DNA of 64,000 nt, from positions 1 to 64,000 of the forward strand of contig JAGVWE010000004.1 of NCBI GenBank assembly GCA_018304425.1, written 5' to 3'. The stretch comes from Candidatus Iainarchaeum sp. GTDB lineage: Archaea > Iainarchaeota > Iainarchaeia > Iainarchaeales > UBA10219. The position numbers and the translations under genes are program-made. The stretch's first letter is position 1; every line of letters starts with the position of its first letter. The notes below the pieces were generated by a model. The model was given only the letters and a program-made list of their open reading frames with translations, ran no database searches and was not told the origin of the DNA. Positions 1-7,908 of this stretch are shown here, piece after piece.

Positions 1-63
1 AGAACGCGGATAGTTGGCCGTGTTGGTACAATTTTTTGAATGCTTCTGGCGACCGAACGGGAA

Positions 64-139
64 CGCGTTTAACCGCGTTTAAGGGCGGTAAACGCCTTTC
101 CAGCCAGGCATGCAACGGGTTTTTAGGCGCTTTCAGGGG
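64..139 (+). promoter_or_regulatory. Putative promoter and ribosome binding site of the first gene
   Basis: Two direct copies of CGCGTTTAA lie at 64-72 and 74-82, followed by a short GC hairpin. The second copy can act as the TATA-like box. AGGGG at 135-139 is a ribosome binding site five bases before the ATG at 145, which decides that start over the ATG two codons later. The role of the doubled element is inferred. Confidence 0.4.
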
Positions 140-144
140 TATTC

Positions 145-1023
145 ATGGGTATGGAGCCTAAGTCCTCGTCCAGCGGCCAGCTGCCTCAACCGGGGTTGAA
201 GAGTGCCGCCGAGCAAGTCTTGTTGAAAAACCTGCAGGCACTGGAAGCCGAATTGAATGAGACGACTTCGTTGAAGAGAAAAGACGAGCTCCTGCAGCAG
301 ATTTCGCTGTTAAAAGAGCAGCTCATCCGCCTCCAGGGCCCCGAGTACTCGGTGTTGCAGCGGGAGAACAAGGAGTTAAAGGCCCGGCTCTCCGGTCCAG
401 AGGGAAACCCGGCCGCCAGGCCCGGCGCCGGCCCCGAGGCCCCTGACCTCCAAAAGCGGCTGCGGCTCTACGCGCTTTTACTCAAAAAGTATGCCGCCGT
501 CGTCAACGCCGCCGAGCGCAAGACGGTTGGAGAGGTCAAGGCCCTGGTCAACAAAGACGATTTGACGGTGGACTCGTTTGTCTCCCAGTTCAAGCGCGAA
601 GGCTACTCGTTTGACGCCCATTACCTGGCCGTGGCCGAGCAGGTGTTCAACGCCATCGTCAAAGACATCGACTTCGTCAAAGCCGACGTGGAACTCAACT
701 TCTGGCTTTCCCCCGCGGAAATCGTGCGGGAACGGGTGGCCGACGACGAGGACCTCGCCGTCTTCCTTTGCTCGTGCCTCTATGCCTTGGGCGACGAAAA
801 AGCGGAAGTCGTCATCGCGGAACTCGAGAACCTGTCCACGCACGCCTTCGTCGTCACCTATTATGGGACGCAATTCCTCTTGCTGGACCCCACGCAAAGG
901 ATTCCCTTTAACCGGTTCCTGGGCGACAAGAAAAGGGTCTTGCGGGAGTACGCGTTCGAGGGCAGTCCCCTCAAGAAGTTCCTGTACAAGTTCAACGCGA
1001 AAGACTACGAACAGTTCCTTTAA
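145..1023 (+). CDS. Coiled-coil protein with a transglutaminase-like domain lacking the catalytic Cys
   Basis: A 292-residue soluble protein. Residues about 20-85 are Leu/Glu/Lys-rich and predicted coiled coil, followed by a Pro/Gly/Ala linker (about 84-100) and a C-terminal domain. Residues 199-250 match the core of transglutaminase-like domains: the acidic stretch ADDEDLAVF, a helix ending in LYALG, then His233 (THAFV) and Asp248 (LLLDP). In active members the pattern is G-D-C-E-D; here the Cys position is Asp201, while His and Asp are kept. Cys209 and Cys211 lie further along the helix and are unlikely nucleophiles. The fold assignment is from motif spacing only. It is probably a non-enzymatic binding or scaffold domain. 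The gene stands just upstream of gap on the same strand with a 40-base gap. Confidence 0.6.
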   Translation: MGMEPKSSSSGQLPQPGLKSAAEQVLLKNLQALEAELNETTSLKRKDELLQQISLLKEQLIRLQGPEYSVLQRENKELKARLSGPEGNPAARPGAGPEAPDLQKRLRLYALLLKKYAAVVNAAERKTVGEVKALVNKDDLTVDSFVSQFKREGYSFDAHYLAVAEQVFNAIVKDIDFVKADVELNFWLSPAEIVRERVADDEDLAVFLCSCLYALGDEKAEVVIAELENLSTHAFVVTYYGTQFLLLDPTQRIPFNRFLGDKKRVLREYAFEGSPLKKFLYKFNAKDYEQFL

Positions 1024-1063
1024 TTGTTTTTCGTTGATTACATCCAATGGCGTTGGCGGAGGG

Positions 1064-2083
1064 ATGCATGTGGAAAAAATAATCAAAGTCGGCTTGAACG
1101 GGTTCGGCAGGATAGGCAAAGCGGTTTTCCGGGCGGGCGTGTCAAGGCCCGGCATCGAGTTCGTGGCAATAAACTCGCGTTCGGATCCCAGCATTTACGC
1201 GCACCTCCTCAAATACGACTCGGTTCACGGCCGGTTTCCCGGCACCGTCGAGTTGAAGGGCAAGCACCTCAGCGTCAACGGCTACGAGGTCAAGATGTTC
1301 CAGGAAACCGATCCCCTCAACGTGCCCTGGAAGCAGTTGGGCGTTGACGTGGTCATCGAGTGCACGGGCGAGTTCCGCAAGCGCGCGGACATCGAGAAGC
1401 ACCTGCACGCGGGAGCCAAGTACGTGGTGCTGACCGCGCCGCCCAAGGGAGACGACTCCATCCCCTTATACGTTTACGGCGTCAACCACACCCAATTCAA
1501 GAAGGAAAAGGACTTGCTGGTCTCCAACGCTTCCTGCACCACCAACTGCCTGGCGCCCCTTGCCAAGGTCTTGAACGACGCCTTCGGCATCAAGAAAGGC
1601 TTCATGTCCACGGTGCACGCCTACACCAGCAGCCAGAGCCTCATCGACCGCTCGGACAAGGACCTGCGCAGGGCCCGGGCAGCGGCCATCAACATCATCC
1701 CAACTTCCACGGGTGCGGCCAAGTCCATTGGCAAGGTCATCCCCGAACTCGCCGGCAAACTGGATGGCACGGCCTTCCGCGTTCCCGTGCCGAACGGTTC
1801 CATGGTGGACCTGGTGGTTGAACTCAACCGCAACGTGACCGTCGAAGAAGTCAACCAAGCCGTCAAGAAGGCCGCGGAGGGTTCCTTCAAGGGCATCATC
1901 GAGTACTCGGACGCGCACCTGGTCTCCAGTGACGTGCTCGGCAACCCGCATTCCTGTGTCTTCGACTCGCTGTGCACGCAACTCGTGGCCGGCAACCTCG
2001 TCAAGATCCTGGCCTGGTACGACAACGAGTTCGGTTACAGCTGCCGGCTCATCGACCTGATTCAGTACATTTACCGCCAGTGA
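1064..2083 (+). CDS. gap: Type I glyceraldehyde-3-phosphate dehydrogenase (bacterial type)
   Basis: 339 residues, the usual length for bacterial GapA/GapB. It interconverts glyceraldehyde 3-phosphate and 1,3-bisphosphoglycerate in glycolysis/gluconeogenesis. The Rossmann motif GLNGFGRIGK is at the N-terminus, the catalytic motif SNASCTTNC contains Cys158, and the partner His is His185 (STVHAYT). The C-terminus has the expected WYDNEFGYS. Most archaea use the unrelated-in-detail type II enzyme, so this is a bacterial-type gene, as in haloarchaea and some DPANN. After the second beta strand it reads INSRSD instead of IND; loss of that Asp is typical of NADP-preferring GapB enzymes. The ATG at 1064 is preceded by GGAGGG. 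The open frame upstream of 1064 is only read-through of the preceding gene region. The gene converges on pgi. Confidence 0.95.
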   Translation: MHVEKIIKVGLNGFGRIGKAVFRAGVSRPGIEFVAINSRSDPSIYAHLLKYDSVHGRFPGTVELKGKHLSVNGYEVKMFQETDPLNVPWKQLGVDVVIECTGEFRKRADIEKHLHAGAKYVVLTAPPKGDDSIPLYVYGVNHTQFKKEKDLLVSNASCTTNCLAPLAKVLNDAFGIKKGFMSTVHAYTSSQSLIDRSDKDLRRARAAAINIIPTSTGAAKSIGKVIPELAGKLDGTAFRVPVPNGSMVDLVVELNRNVTVEEVNQAVKKAAEGSFKGIIEYSDAHLVSSDVLGNPHSCVFDSLCTQLVAGNLVKILAWYDNEFGYSCRLIDLIQYIYRQ

Positions 2084-2102
2084 CTAGGTTTACCGTCAGC
2101 AA

Positions 2103-2855
2103 CTATTTTACGGCGGCCAAGAGCCTTTCCTGGAAGGCCTCTGGCTTGCGGAGCCACTCGAGTTTCTCCGGGGCCGCGACAAAGGCCTTGTAGAGGGGCT
2201 CGCTTCCCAGGCCGAGTTCGGGGAACGCCTGGGCCTTCAAGAACCGGAGGCTCGGGTGATGCAAGTACTTCTTGTTTTCCACCCACCCCTGGAGGGTCTC
2301 ATAGTAGATGCCGCCGCGCTTCTCCTTGTAGGCCTCGTACTCCGATGCAAACGTCCGCTCCACGAGGTTACTCATGACCAGGGTCTCCTTGCCCGGGTTA
2401 ATCGTCACGTGCCCGTAGTTGGGCGGAATCAAGACCTTGTCCCCTGCCACGGCTTCCACGACCAAGGCGTGGTCGCGGTCCTGTAAGAGGTAATGGGCTT
2501 GGCCGTTGAGTACCTCGTAGACCTCGGGATAAGAGCATTTGGCCGAGGCCAGGGGATGGAAGTGGCCATACGTCTTGTTGAATTCCCTGCCCAGCATCAA
2601 ACCCGGAACCACGGTCAAGTCATAGCGGAAGCCCTTGCCCCGGAACAAGTCCTTGTCTGCTTCCAGGCAGACATCCCGGTACATGTAATAGGTTTCGTCC
2701 GGCTGGTCCACGGTTTCATCCAGCAACACGTGTTTCATGCCCAACAGCCGCCTCGGCGTCATCACGGCATGCGACACGTCTTTCCCGAATTCCAGGGCAA
2801 AGCCTTCCCCGAGTTGGAGGGGTAAGCCGGACCGCTGGGAGAGGTCAAAAGCCAT
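2103..2855 (-). CDS. pgiA: Glucose-6-phosphate isomerase, archaeal cupin type
   Basis: 250 residues. It interconverts glucose 6-phosphate and fructose 6-phosphate. The cupin metal motif is clear: YGHFHP (His98, His100), a following Glu in YPEVYEV, and PPNYGH (His149), the set used by the metal-dependent PGI of Pyrococcus and Archaeoglobus. It is longer than the about 190-residue Pyrococcus enzyme because of N- and C-terminal extensions. The ATG at 2855 is chosen over an upstream in-frame start because AAGGGGATT lies just before it and the family starts there. It is divergent from pgk, sharing a short promoter region, and converges on gap, so three central-carbon enzymes sit together. Confidence 0.9.
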   Translation of the reverse strand: MAFDLSQRSGLPLQLGEGFALEFGKDVSHAVMTPRRLLGMKHVLLDETVDQPDETYYMYRDVCLEADKDLFRGKGFRYDLTVVPGLMLGREFNKTYGHFHPLASAKCSYPEVYEVLNGQAHYLLQDRDHALVVEAVAGDKVLIPPNYGHVTINPGKETLVMSNLVERTFASEYEAYKEKRGGIYYETLQGWVENKKYLHHPSLRFLKAQAFPELGLGSEPLYKAFVAAPEKLEWLRKPEAFQERLLAAVK

Positions 2856-2885
2856 CAGAGAATCCCCTTGAATTGAACGCGGAAA

Positions 2886-2930
2886 CAATTATAAAGGTCG
2901 TGGCCCGGGCAACCGCTTTTTATTTTTTGC
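2886..2930. promoter_or_regulatory. Divergent promoter region of pgiA and pgk
   Basis: AATTATAAAGG at about 2885-2896 read on the minus strand gives a TTTATAATT TATA-like box placed for transcription of pgiA. TTTTTATTTTTT at about 2918-2930 on the plus strand is placed for pgk. Assignment is by position and composition only. Confidence 0.45.
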
Positions 2931-2956
2931 CCACCCCATCCTCTCTTGGTGAGTCC

Positions 2957-4189
2957 TTGGCCAACGACGACCTGAATTATGTCGAACAAGTGGATGTGCG
3001 GGGGAAGACCCTGTTGCTCCGCGTGGACATCAACAGTTCCGTCGTCGAGGGAAGGGTCATCGTTTCCTCGCGGCTGCGCGAGCACGCGCAATCCATCCAG
3101 GAACTCGCCAAGCGGGGCGCCAAAGTCGTTGTTCTCTCCCACCAGGGCAGGGAAGGCGAGGAAGACTTCATTCCCCTGCAGCGGCACGCCAACCTCGTCC
3201 GCAAACTCATCCAACGCGAGGTCTCGTTCGCTTCCTGGGACGAGGACTACAAGGCGATCATCCGGAAGCTGAAGGACGGCGACATCCTGGTCCTGGACAA
3301 CACGCGGTTCCAGAAAGACGAGAGCGTGGAAAAAACGCCGCTCGAGCATTCAAGGGACAAGTTCGTCCAGGAACTGGCGTTGGTCAGCGACTTCTTCGTC
3401 GAGGACGCGTTGAGCATCTGCCACCGCAGCCACGCCACGGTCACCGGTTTTTGCCCGCTCCTGCCCTGCTTTGCCGGTCCCGCGCTGAAAAAGGAACTCG
3501 ATGCCTTGCAGCGCCTCACCGACATCAACGACAAGAAGCTCTGCATCCTGGGAGGCGCCAAGCCCGCCGACTCCATCAAGTTGTTGAAGCGGATGCTGGA
3601 AGGAGGCAAGGCCGGGGAAGCCTGCGTGGGCGGCTTGTTCGGCGAGTTGTTCTTGAAAGCCCAAGGCATTTCCTTTGGCGCCAAAGACCGGTTCTTCGAG
3701 GAAAAGGGGTTCACGGCCCTGCTGCCCCAGGTCAAGGAAGTCCTGGAAAAGTTTTCCGACCGCCTCATCCTGCCCGTGGACCTGGCCGCAGAAAAGGATG
3801 GCAAGCGCCTCGAAGTCCGGGTATCCGACCTCCCCACCGAGTACATGACCTACGACATTGGCCGAGACACCACGGAATTGTTCAAAGCCAGAATCCGCCA
3901 AGCCAACCTCGTGGTCTTCAACGGCCCCTTGGGCATGTACGAGAACCTGGAGTTCACGATTGGCACCAAGAAGGTCTTGGAGACCCTGGCCTTCACCAAG
4001 AAATGCTTTTCCATTCTCGGCGGCGGGGACACGGAGCGCGCCCTCCAAGTATTGGGCTTGCTCCACGAGGACTTCTCCCACGTGAGCCTGGCCGGGAAAG
4101 CCCTGCTCCAATTCCTCTCCGGCAACCATCTGCCCGGCCTCGAGGCCTTGAAGCAATTCAACCACCGGAAAAAGCCGGCCGGCTCCTGA
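2957..4189 (+). CDS. pgk: 3-phosphoglycerate kinase
   Basis: About 410 residues, the normal length of archaeal Pgk. It transfers the acyl phosphate of 1,3-bisphosphoglycerate to ADP. The N-terminal domain carries GKTLLLRVDINS and the HQGR substrate loop; the C-terminal nucleotide domain has GGAKPADS, NGPLGMYE and the GGGDT loop near the end. Family comparison places the N-terminus close to LANDDLNYVEQV, so the TTG at 2957, preceded by GGTGAG, is preferred to the TTG at 2873, which would add an odd 28-residue extension and overlap the pgi promoter. It acts directly after GAPDH, with which it shares the neighbourhood. Confidence 0.92.
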   Translation: MANDDLNYVEQVDVRGKTLLLRVDINSSVVEGRVIVSSRLREHAQSIQELAKRGAKVVVLSHQGREGEEDFIPLQRHANLVRKLIQREVSFASWDEDYKAIIRKLKDGDILVLDNTRFQKDESVEKTPLEHSRDKFVQELALVSDFFVEDALSICHRSHATVTGFCPLLPCFAGPALKKELDALQRLTDINDKKLCILGGAKPADSIKLLKRMLEGGKAGEACVGGLFGELFLKAQGISFGAKDRFFEEKGFTALLPQVKEVLEKFSDRLILPVDLAAEKDGKRLEVRVSDLPTEYMTYDIGRDTTELFKARIRQANLVVFNGPLGMYENLEFTIGTKKVLETLAFTKKCFSILGGGDTERALQVLGLLHEDFSHVSLAGKALLQFLSGNHLPGLEALKQFNHRKKPAGS

Positions 4190-4238
4190 TTCTTCCGGGA
4201 AAAAGAAGGGCCCGGGAAAAAGAACGGGCGAGCCGCGC
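4190..4238 (-). terminator. Convergent intergenic region with repeated T-tracts
   Basis: The element CCGGGAAAAAGAA occurs twice in direct orientation (about 4195-4224). Read on the minus strand it gives two TTCTTTTTCCCGG tracts directly after the stop of the membrane-protein gene, as expected for archaeal oligo-T termination. Confidence 0.45.
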
Positions 4239-4658
4239 TTAACAGCAGCGGCTCTTGATGTTCAAGTATCGCAAGCCCATGACGACCATGGCGGGAGCGA
4301 AGAAGTCCGCGAGATATCGTAGCATCAACCGCACGCCGAGCACGGGCAGCACGTCCCCGGATTCAAGGACTCTCGCGCCCTCGACTCCGAAGCCTGCCGC
4401 GCCCACCGCGGTTCCAACGCCGGGAGGCAGCATGAGCGACAACACGATGAGGGAAGCCATGACCACGATCATGCCCTCCGCGGCCGGGTGCTGCCGGTTC
4501 AGGTAGCCGAATGCGAGGCCCATCACGAGTAACAAGCCCACTAGGGCGTAGGTCATGGACACCAAAGCGGGTTGAATGAACGAAAGCGAGGCCAAAATGG
4601 ACAAGGCCACGGCTGCCACGAACAACAGGTTCGAGGGCTTTGAAAACTCTACAAACAT
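4239..4658 (-). CDS. Small polytopic membrane protein of unknown function
   Basis: 139 residues with three to four hydrophobic segments (about 10-30, 36-52, 62-80, 112-130) and a C-terminal Cys-Cys pair. I do not recognise the family. The start is supported by AGGAGG eight bases before the ATG and a TATA-like element (CTTATAAACA) about 60 bases upstream. It lies downstream of coaBC on the same strand but has its own promoter, so no functional link can be claimed. Confidence 0.7.
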   Translation of the reverse strand: MFVEFSKPSNLLFVAAVALSILASLSFIQPALVSMTYALVGLLLVMGLAFGYLNRQHPAAEGMIVVMASLIVLSLMLPPGVGTAVGAAGFGVEGARVLESGDVLPVLGVRLMLRYLADFFAPAMVVMGLRYLNIKSRCC

Positions 4659-4737
4659 TGGGGTTGCCTCCTATGCGCTGAAAGTGGTTGAACGCGTGAA
4701 ATTAATGGATTAGGTTGTTTATAAGCGTTTCCCCGCT

Positions 4738-5952
4738 TTACGCCCTTTTCAGCTCCTCGCAGAGGCGTTCCACGATTTTCTGGGCCAGGAAGTCCTTTCT
4801 GCCCTCCACCCAAACGGGTTGCCGGGCCCTTGACAATAACAGCACCTCATTCCGGGTTCCCCCCATGGGATGCCGGCCCACGTCATTGGCGATCACCAGG
4901 CCCAACCGGTGCCGGCCCAGGAACTCCAAGCCCACCCGCTCGAGTTCCCCTGCCTCCAGGTGGGTTTCGGCCTTGAAGCCCACCACGAACACGCTTGGAA
5001 ACCGTTTCCGCGCCTCTTCCACGATTTTGGGTGCGGGCTCCAACTTCAACTCCACTGCCTGGCCTGACTTCATTTTTTCCGGGCGTGCCTTGACCTTGAA
5101 GTCGCTGACGGCTGCCGCCGACACGAAGACGTCACAGCCTTCTCCTAACACCCGCATCACGGCTTCCCGCATTTCCTCCCCGCTTTCCACGCGCACGTTT
5201 TTCGCGCCGGGCACGGCTTCCCCGGAGTGGACCAGGGTCACGCTGGCCCCCAAGCGACAGGCTTCCCGGGCAAGGGCCCGCCCGGTTTGCCCGCTGGCCC
5301 GCGTGGTCAACACCCGCACCGGGTCAACGGCTTCCAACGTCGCGCCACTGGTTATCAGCACCCTCTTACCGGCCAACGGCTTCGGGCTCAGCATCCTTTC
5401 AACGGCCAGCACCACATCCTGGGTTTCCGCGATCTTGGCCTTGCCTTCTTCCCGCCGGGGTTCAATGAATTCCACGCCCACCGACTTGAGTTTCACGATG
5501 TTCTCGTGCACGAGGGGCTGCCGATGGTACATGTCTTCCTCCATGGCCGGAACCACGGCAACGGGCTTGCCGCTGCCCAGCGCCGTCAAGGCAAACAGGG
5601 AAACCACCGAGTCCGCGAACCCATGGGCAATCTTTCCAATCGAGTTCGCCGTGCACGGCGCAATCAACAACAAGTCCGCGGTGCCTTCCCGGCCCAGCAA
5701 CGCCACGTGTTCCACGGCCCCCGAAACCTTGTTAACGACTTTTTCGCCGGACGCAAACTCCATGGTCATTGGGGAAACGAATTCCTGGGCCGCGTCACTC
5801 ATGGCCACTTTCACCTTGGCCCCCAACCGCATGAGTTCCCGGCACAACTCAAAGGACTGGACGCAGGCCACGCTCCCGGTAAGCCCCAACACCACCGTTT
5901 TCCCATTAAGGGAACTCCCATAGCTTCCGGTAATCCGCTTGCTGGGGTGCAT
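4738..5952 (-). CDS. coaBC: Bifunctional phosphopantothenoylcysteine decarboxylase / phosphopantothenate-cysteine ligase
   Basis: 404 residues, the normal CoaBC length. The N-terminal flavoprotein half (CoaC) decarboxylates 4-phosphopantothenoylcysteine and the C-terminal half (CoaB) makes it from phosphopantothenate and cysteine, two steps of coenzyme A synthesis. Visible features are LGLTGSVACVQ at the flavin-binding N-terminus, the PAMEEDMY substrate segment, and LITSGATLEAVDPVR plus VSAAAVSDF and IANDV in the CoaB half. The CoaC PAMN motif is PAME here. The start at 5952 is chosen because a TATA-like TTTAAAAG lies about 25 bases upstream, implying a leaderless mRNA; longer open frame upstream is not homologous and overlaps another gene. 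Confidence 0.93.
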   Translation of the reverse strand: MHPSKRITGSYGSSLNGKTVVLGLTGSVACVQSFELCRELMRLGAKVKVAMSDAAQEFVSPMTMEFASGEKVVNKVSGAVEHVALLGREGTADLLLIAPCTANSIGKIAHGFADSVVSLFALTALGSGKPVAVVPAMEEDMYHRQPLVHENIVKLKSVGVEFIEPRREEGKAKIAETQDVVLAVERMLSPKPLAGKRVLITSGATLEAVDPVRVLTTRASGQTGRALAREACRLGASVTLVHSGEAVPGAKNVRVESGEEMREAVMRVLGEGCDVFVSAAAVSDFKVKARPEKMKSGQAVELKLEPAPKIVEEARKRFPSVFVVGFKAETHLEAGELERVGLEFLGRHRLGLVIANDVGRHPMGGTRNEVLLLSRARQPVWVEGRKDFLAQKIVERLCEELKRA

Positions 5953-6031
5953 AAAAAGCCTTTGCCGCTGAAGGCTTTTAAACCCTGCTTCGAGTAAAAG
6001 AATTAAATAGGGGAAGCCCTGACATGATTGT

Positions 6032-6574
6032 ATGCCGGGTAGACCTCCCTCCTCCCAACGAAGCCGTACACCTTCCCCGACACCGGCTGACACAGTGATT
6101 GCCACGTTAATGGAGCAGCGCACGCAGGCAGAGGACGGAATCAAGCGGGTCACCGGTCTCCTTAAGTCGCCATCCAGAAGTAGGTTGTTTTGCCAGCGGC
6201 TGGAAGGCGAGTTAAGGCTTCTTGGCTTAAGCCGCGACATCGCTGCCACGCGGATTAGAATCATTGGCTTTGAAGAACAACGCACGGCCATTCGTAAGAA
6301 CGTCGGTGAATTAAGAGGGCGCTTGGCCCGCATCCGCAGGGTCTCTACTCCCAAGGAACTGGCGCCCCTAGAAGCTAAATTGGCGGCACACGAACACATG
6401 CTGTCCCTGGTGCGTGGCAGCATGGCATTGGCACGCGAAAACCTCACCCTATTACGGGCTAAGTATAGAGCCGACCTGCGTATGCAGGCCCGCGAACCGG
6501 TTCTCCGGGCCAGGGAGAGAGCGAAGCAAAGCCGTTGGCGCAGGAAAGGCGCCCAGAGAAGAATTATCAAGTGA
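6032..6574 (+). CDS. Arg-rich coiled-coil protein, function unknown
   Basis: 180 residues, strongly basic, mostly helical with alternating Leu/Glu/Arg (predicted coiled coil about 45-140) after a Pro/Ser-rich N-terminal tail. No family is recognised. A TATA-like ATTAAATAG lies about 25 bases before the ATG, so the transcript is probably leaderless. Its codon choice is less GC-biased than the housekeeping neighbours. Similar basic, helical orphan proteins occur at 15818, 46256 and 53498. It might bind nucleic acid, judging from charge only. Confidence 0.55.
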   Translation: MPGRPPSSQRSRTPSPTPADTVIATLMEQRTQAEDGIKRVTGLLKSPSRSRLFCQRLEGELRLLGLSRDIAATRIRIIGFEEQRTAIRKNVGELRGRLARIRRVSTPKELAPLEAKLAAHEHMLSLVRGSMALARENLTLLRAKYRADLRMQAREPVLRARERAKQSRWRRKGAQRRIIK

Positions 6575-6622
6575 CCCGTTGTCCGCCGCAACCTTCTTTA
6601 ACCCGAACCGCGTTATCCTTGC

Positions 6623-6895
6623 ATGTCCCACTCGGCCCGTGCCCCACCCAAGCGCCCGCCCTTCCAGCGCTTCCTCCTCCACACGCTCGTGCTCGTGGCC
6701 GCGTTCACGCTGTTCCTCGTGGTCTCGGGGCTGGTGGACAACCCCTTCGTGCACCTGGGCTCGCTGGTCTACGCCGCCCTGGTCTGGGCGCTGCTCAAGC
6801 CCTGGGTCATGGACGCCGGGCACCACGAGAAAGGCATCAAGCGCTGGAAGCAACTCGCCTCCCGTCTCCAGGACTTCCACCCGTTCAAGGCCTGA
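6623..6895 (+). CDS. Small two-helix membrane protein
   Basis: 90 residues with two clear transmembrane segments (about 17-37 and 46-64) joined by a short loop, and a basic amphipathic C-terminal tail. This shape is common in bacterial and archaeal 2TM proteins but I cannot name the family. The ATG at 6623 has no ribosome binding site; a CTTTAAC element about 25 bases upstream suggests a leaderless message. Confidence 0.6.
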   Translation: MSHSARAPPKRPPFQRFLLHTLVLVAAFTLFLVVSGLVDNPFVHLGSLVYAALVWALLKPWVMDAGHHEKGIKRWKQLASRLQDFHPFKA

Positions 6896-6937
6896 CCGCC
6901 CTTATCTTTATTAAGGACTTTGAGGCGTCTACTTGCT

Positions 6938-7330
6938 ATGGTCTGGTATCCATCCATTGAGAAAATCATCGAGTTCAACGTGTTATCTTTGAGTGTGGTA
7001 AAAGCCAAAAGGGCCGACGCCGCCAAGGTCTTAAGCAGGGCGAAGATTTCTGTCACCATTGCTTCCTGCATGGAAGCCGAAGGGGGTGTTTTTGTCAAGG
7101 CTGCGGTCCTCCTTAAGGGGCTCGTTCAAGCGCACGCCTTTGCGAGCGGTAACCGGAGAACGGCCTTTCTAGTCACGAAATATTTTTTGGTCAGGAACAA
7201 CCAGCGGCTTGGCGTCGCGGACAACCCTGAGAACGCCAAGGTCCTACTCGGGGTTCGCGAGAACCATTATTCGGTTGCGGAAATAAAGGAGTGGATTGAG
7301 CATGGGAAAATCAAGGAATTCAAGCGATAG
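6938..7330 (+). CDS. Doc/Fic-like protein (death-on-curing family)
   Basis: 130 residues, the size of Doc toxins. The signature is HAFASGNRR at residues 66-74, matching the Fic/Doc motif HxFx(D/E)GN(K/G)R; the preceding helix KAAVLLKGLVQA and following TAFLVTKYFLV fit the Doc fold. Fic proteins AMPylate and Doc phosphorylates targets such as EF-Tu. Here the acidic residue that binds Mg2+ is Ser70, so activity may be altered. The ATG at 6938 is preferred because a TATA-like TTTATTAAGG stands about 25-30 bases upstream, giving a leaderless mRNA. Its 3' end overlaps a small ORF that may encode a partner. Confidence 0.7.
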   Translation: MVWYPSIEKIIEFNVLSLSVVKAKRADAAKVLSRAKISVTIASCMEAEGGVFVKAAVLLKGLVQAHAFASGNRRTAFLVTKYFLVRNNQRLGVADNPENAKVLLGVRENHYSVAEIKEWIEHGKIKEFKR

Positions 7331-7424
7331 CCTCCGATGTCGAATTGTTTCCGAAGAGTTGACGGAGTTCAACAAGCTCGTTAAAGGGCACGAAAAGCTC
7401 TTGGAAGCCATAGGCAAGCTGTAG
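7302..7424 (+). CDS. 40-residue ORF overlapping the Doc-like gene, possible partner or antitoxin
   Basis: The ATG at 7302 begins 29 bases inside the end of the doc-like gene in another frame and reads 40 codons to TAG at 7422-7424. The product starts MGKSRNSSDS and ends in an amphipathic helix, ELTEFNKLVKGHEKLLEAIG. GGAG lies about 10 bases upstream. Overlap with a toxin-like gene is the usual toxin-antitoxin layout, although Doc antitoxins normally come first. No family could be assigned; function is inferred from position only. Confidence 0.4.
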   Translation: MGKSRNSSDSLRCRIVSEELTEFNKLVKGHEKLLEAIGKL

Positions 7425-7660
7425 ACTCGTTGAAGTGGTACAAGGCGATTGTGTTCGCATCCACGATTAACTCTTTTTCGTACGTGCCATTGCTCCAATC
7501 CAAGGCGACGTTTCGGATGCCACTGGAAATGCTGATTTCATCCATCGAGCCACTAAAATAATTGGGAAAGGACGTGTGCTGTTGTGCGCCAAGACGCACT
7601 TCGTTGGTGGCCGTGCTCACCCCCCCGGTCCCATCACCCGTTGTCCACGATCCCGAAGCC
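7425..7660 (-). pseudogene. Remnant of a LamG/concanavalin A-like domain protein
   Basis: The minus strand reads a sequence typical of LamG lectin-like domains in secreted proteins: NEVRLGAQ, then FSGSMDEISISSG, an IRNVALDW segment and ALYHFNE at the end. Only about 75 residues remain; it has no start context, and the frame runs into unrelated sequence (the reverse of the 40-residue ORF) near 7425. It is the leftover of a larger secreted or surface protein. Confidence 0.55.
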
Positions 7661-7892
7661 CAGCCCCAACGCCATCTCCCACTTGGACTGCACGGCTCGT
7701 TACCTCGTCGACCACCACACCGAAGCCTACTGCCGGGAAATCGGCGACGTCTTCACCAGCCAAGAGTGCAGTTACCGGGTGGCCGTCGAAGCCGGGCGCG
7801 TGGAATGGTGCGACTTCGTCGTCCTCCCCGCCAAGCGCCGCGACTGCTTCGCGCGCTTCGGCCTTGATGGGGGTGCGCCTACAACGCCTTAA
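7660..7892 (+). pseudogene. C-terminal fragment of a Cys-repeat protein
   Basis: Plus-strand frame ending at 7892 reads paired-Cys units: AYCREIGDVFTSQECSY, then VEWCDFVVLPAKRRDCFARFG. This is the same spacing (C, about 10 residues, R-x-x-C, then a hydrophobic helix) as the repeats of the lipoprotein at 9283-10854. The 5' side fuses into the LamG remnant with no credible start, so this is a decayed paralogue. Its last segment is repeated again at 9205-9286. Confidence 0.5.
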
Positions 7893-7908
7893 CCGTCTGC
7901 TTCCGGTT

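Noticed and set aside
578-1063. N-terminal extension of the GAPDH frame
   Set aside because: This part overlaps the preceding gene in another frame and is Ser/Arg-rich noise; GAPDH homologues start at the ATG at 1064.
5953-6591. N-terminal extension of the CoaBC frame
   Set aside because: It is antisense to the coiled-coil gene at 6032 and lies upstream of the coaBC promoter; CoaBC is complete without it.
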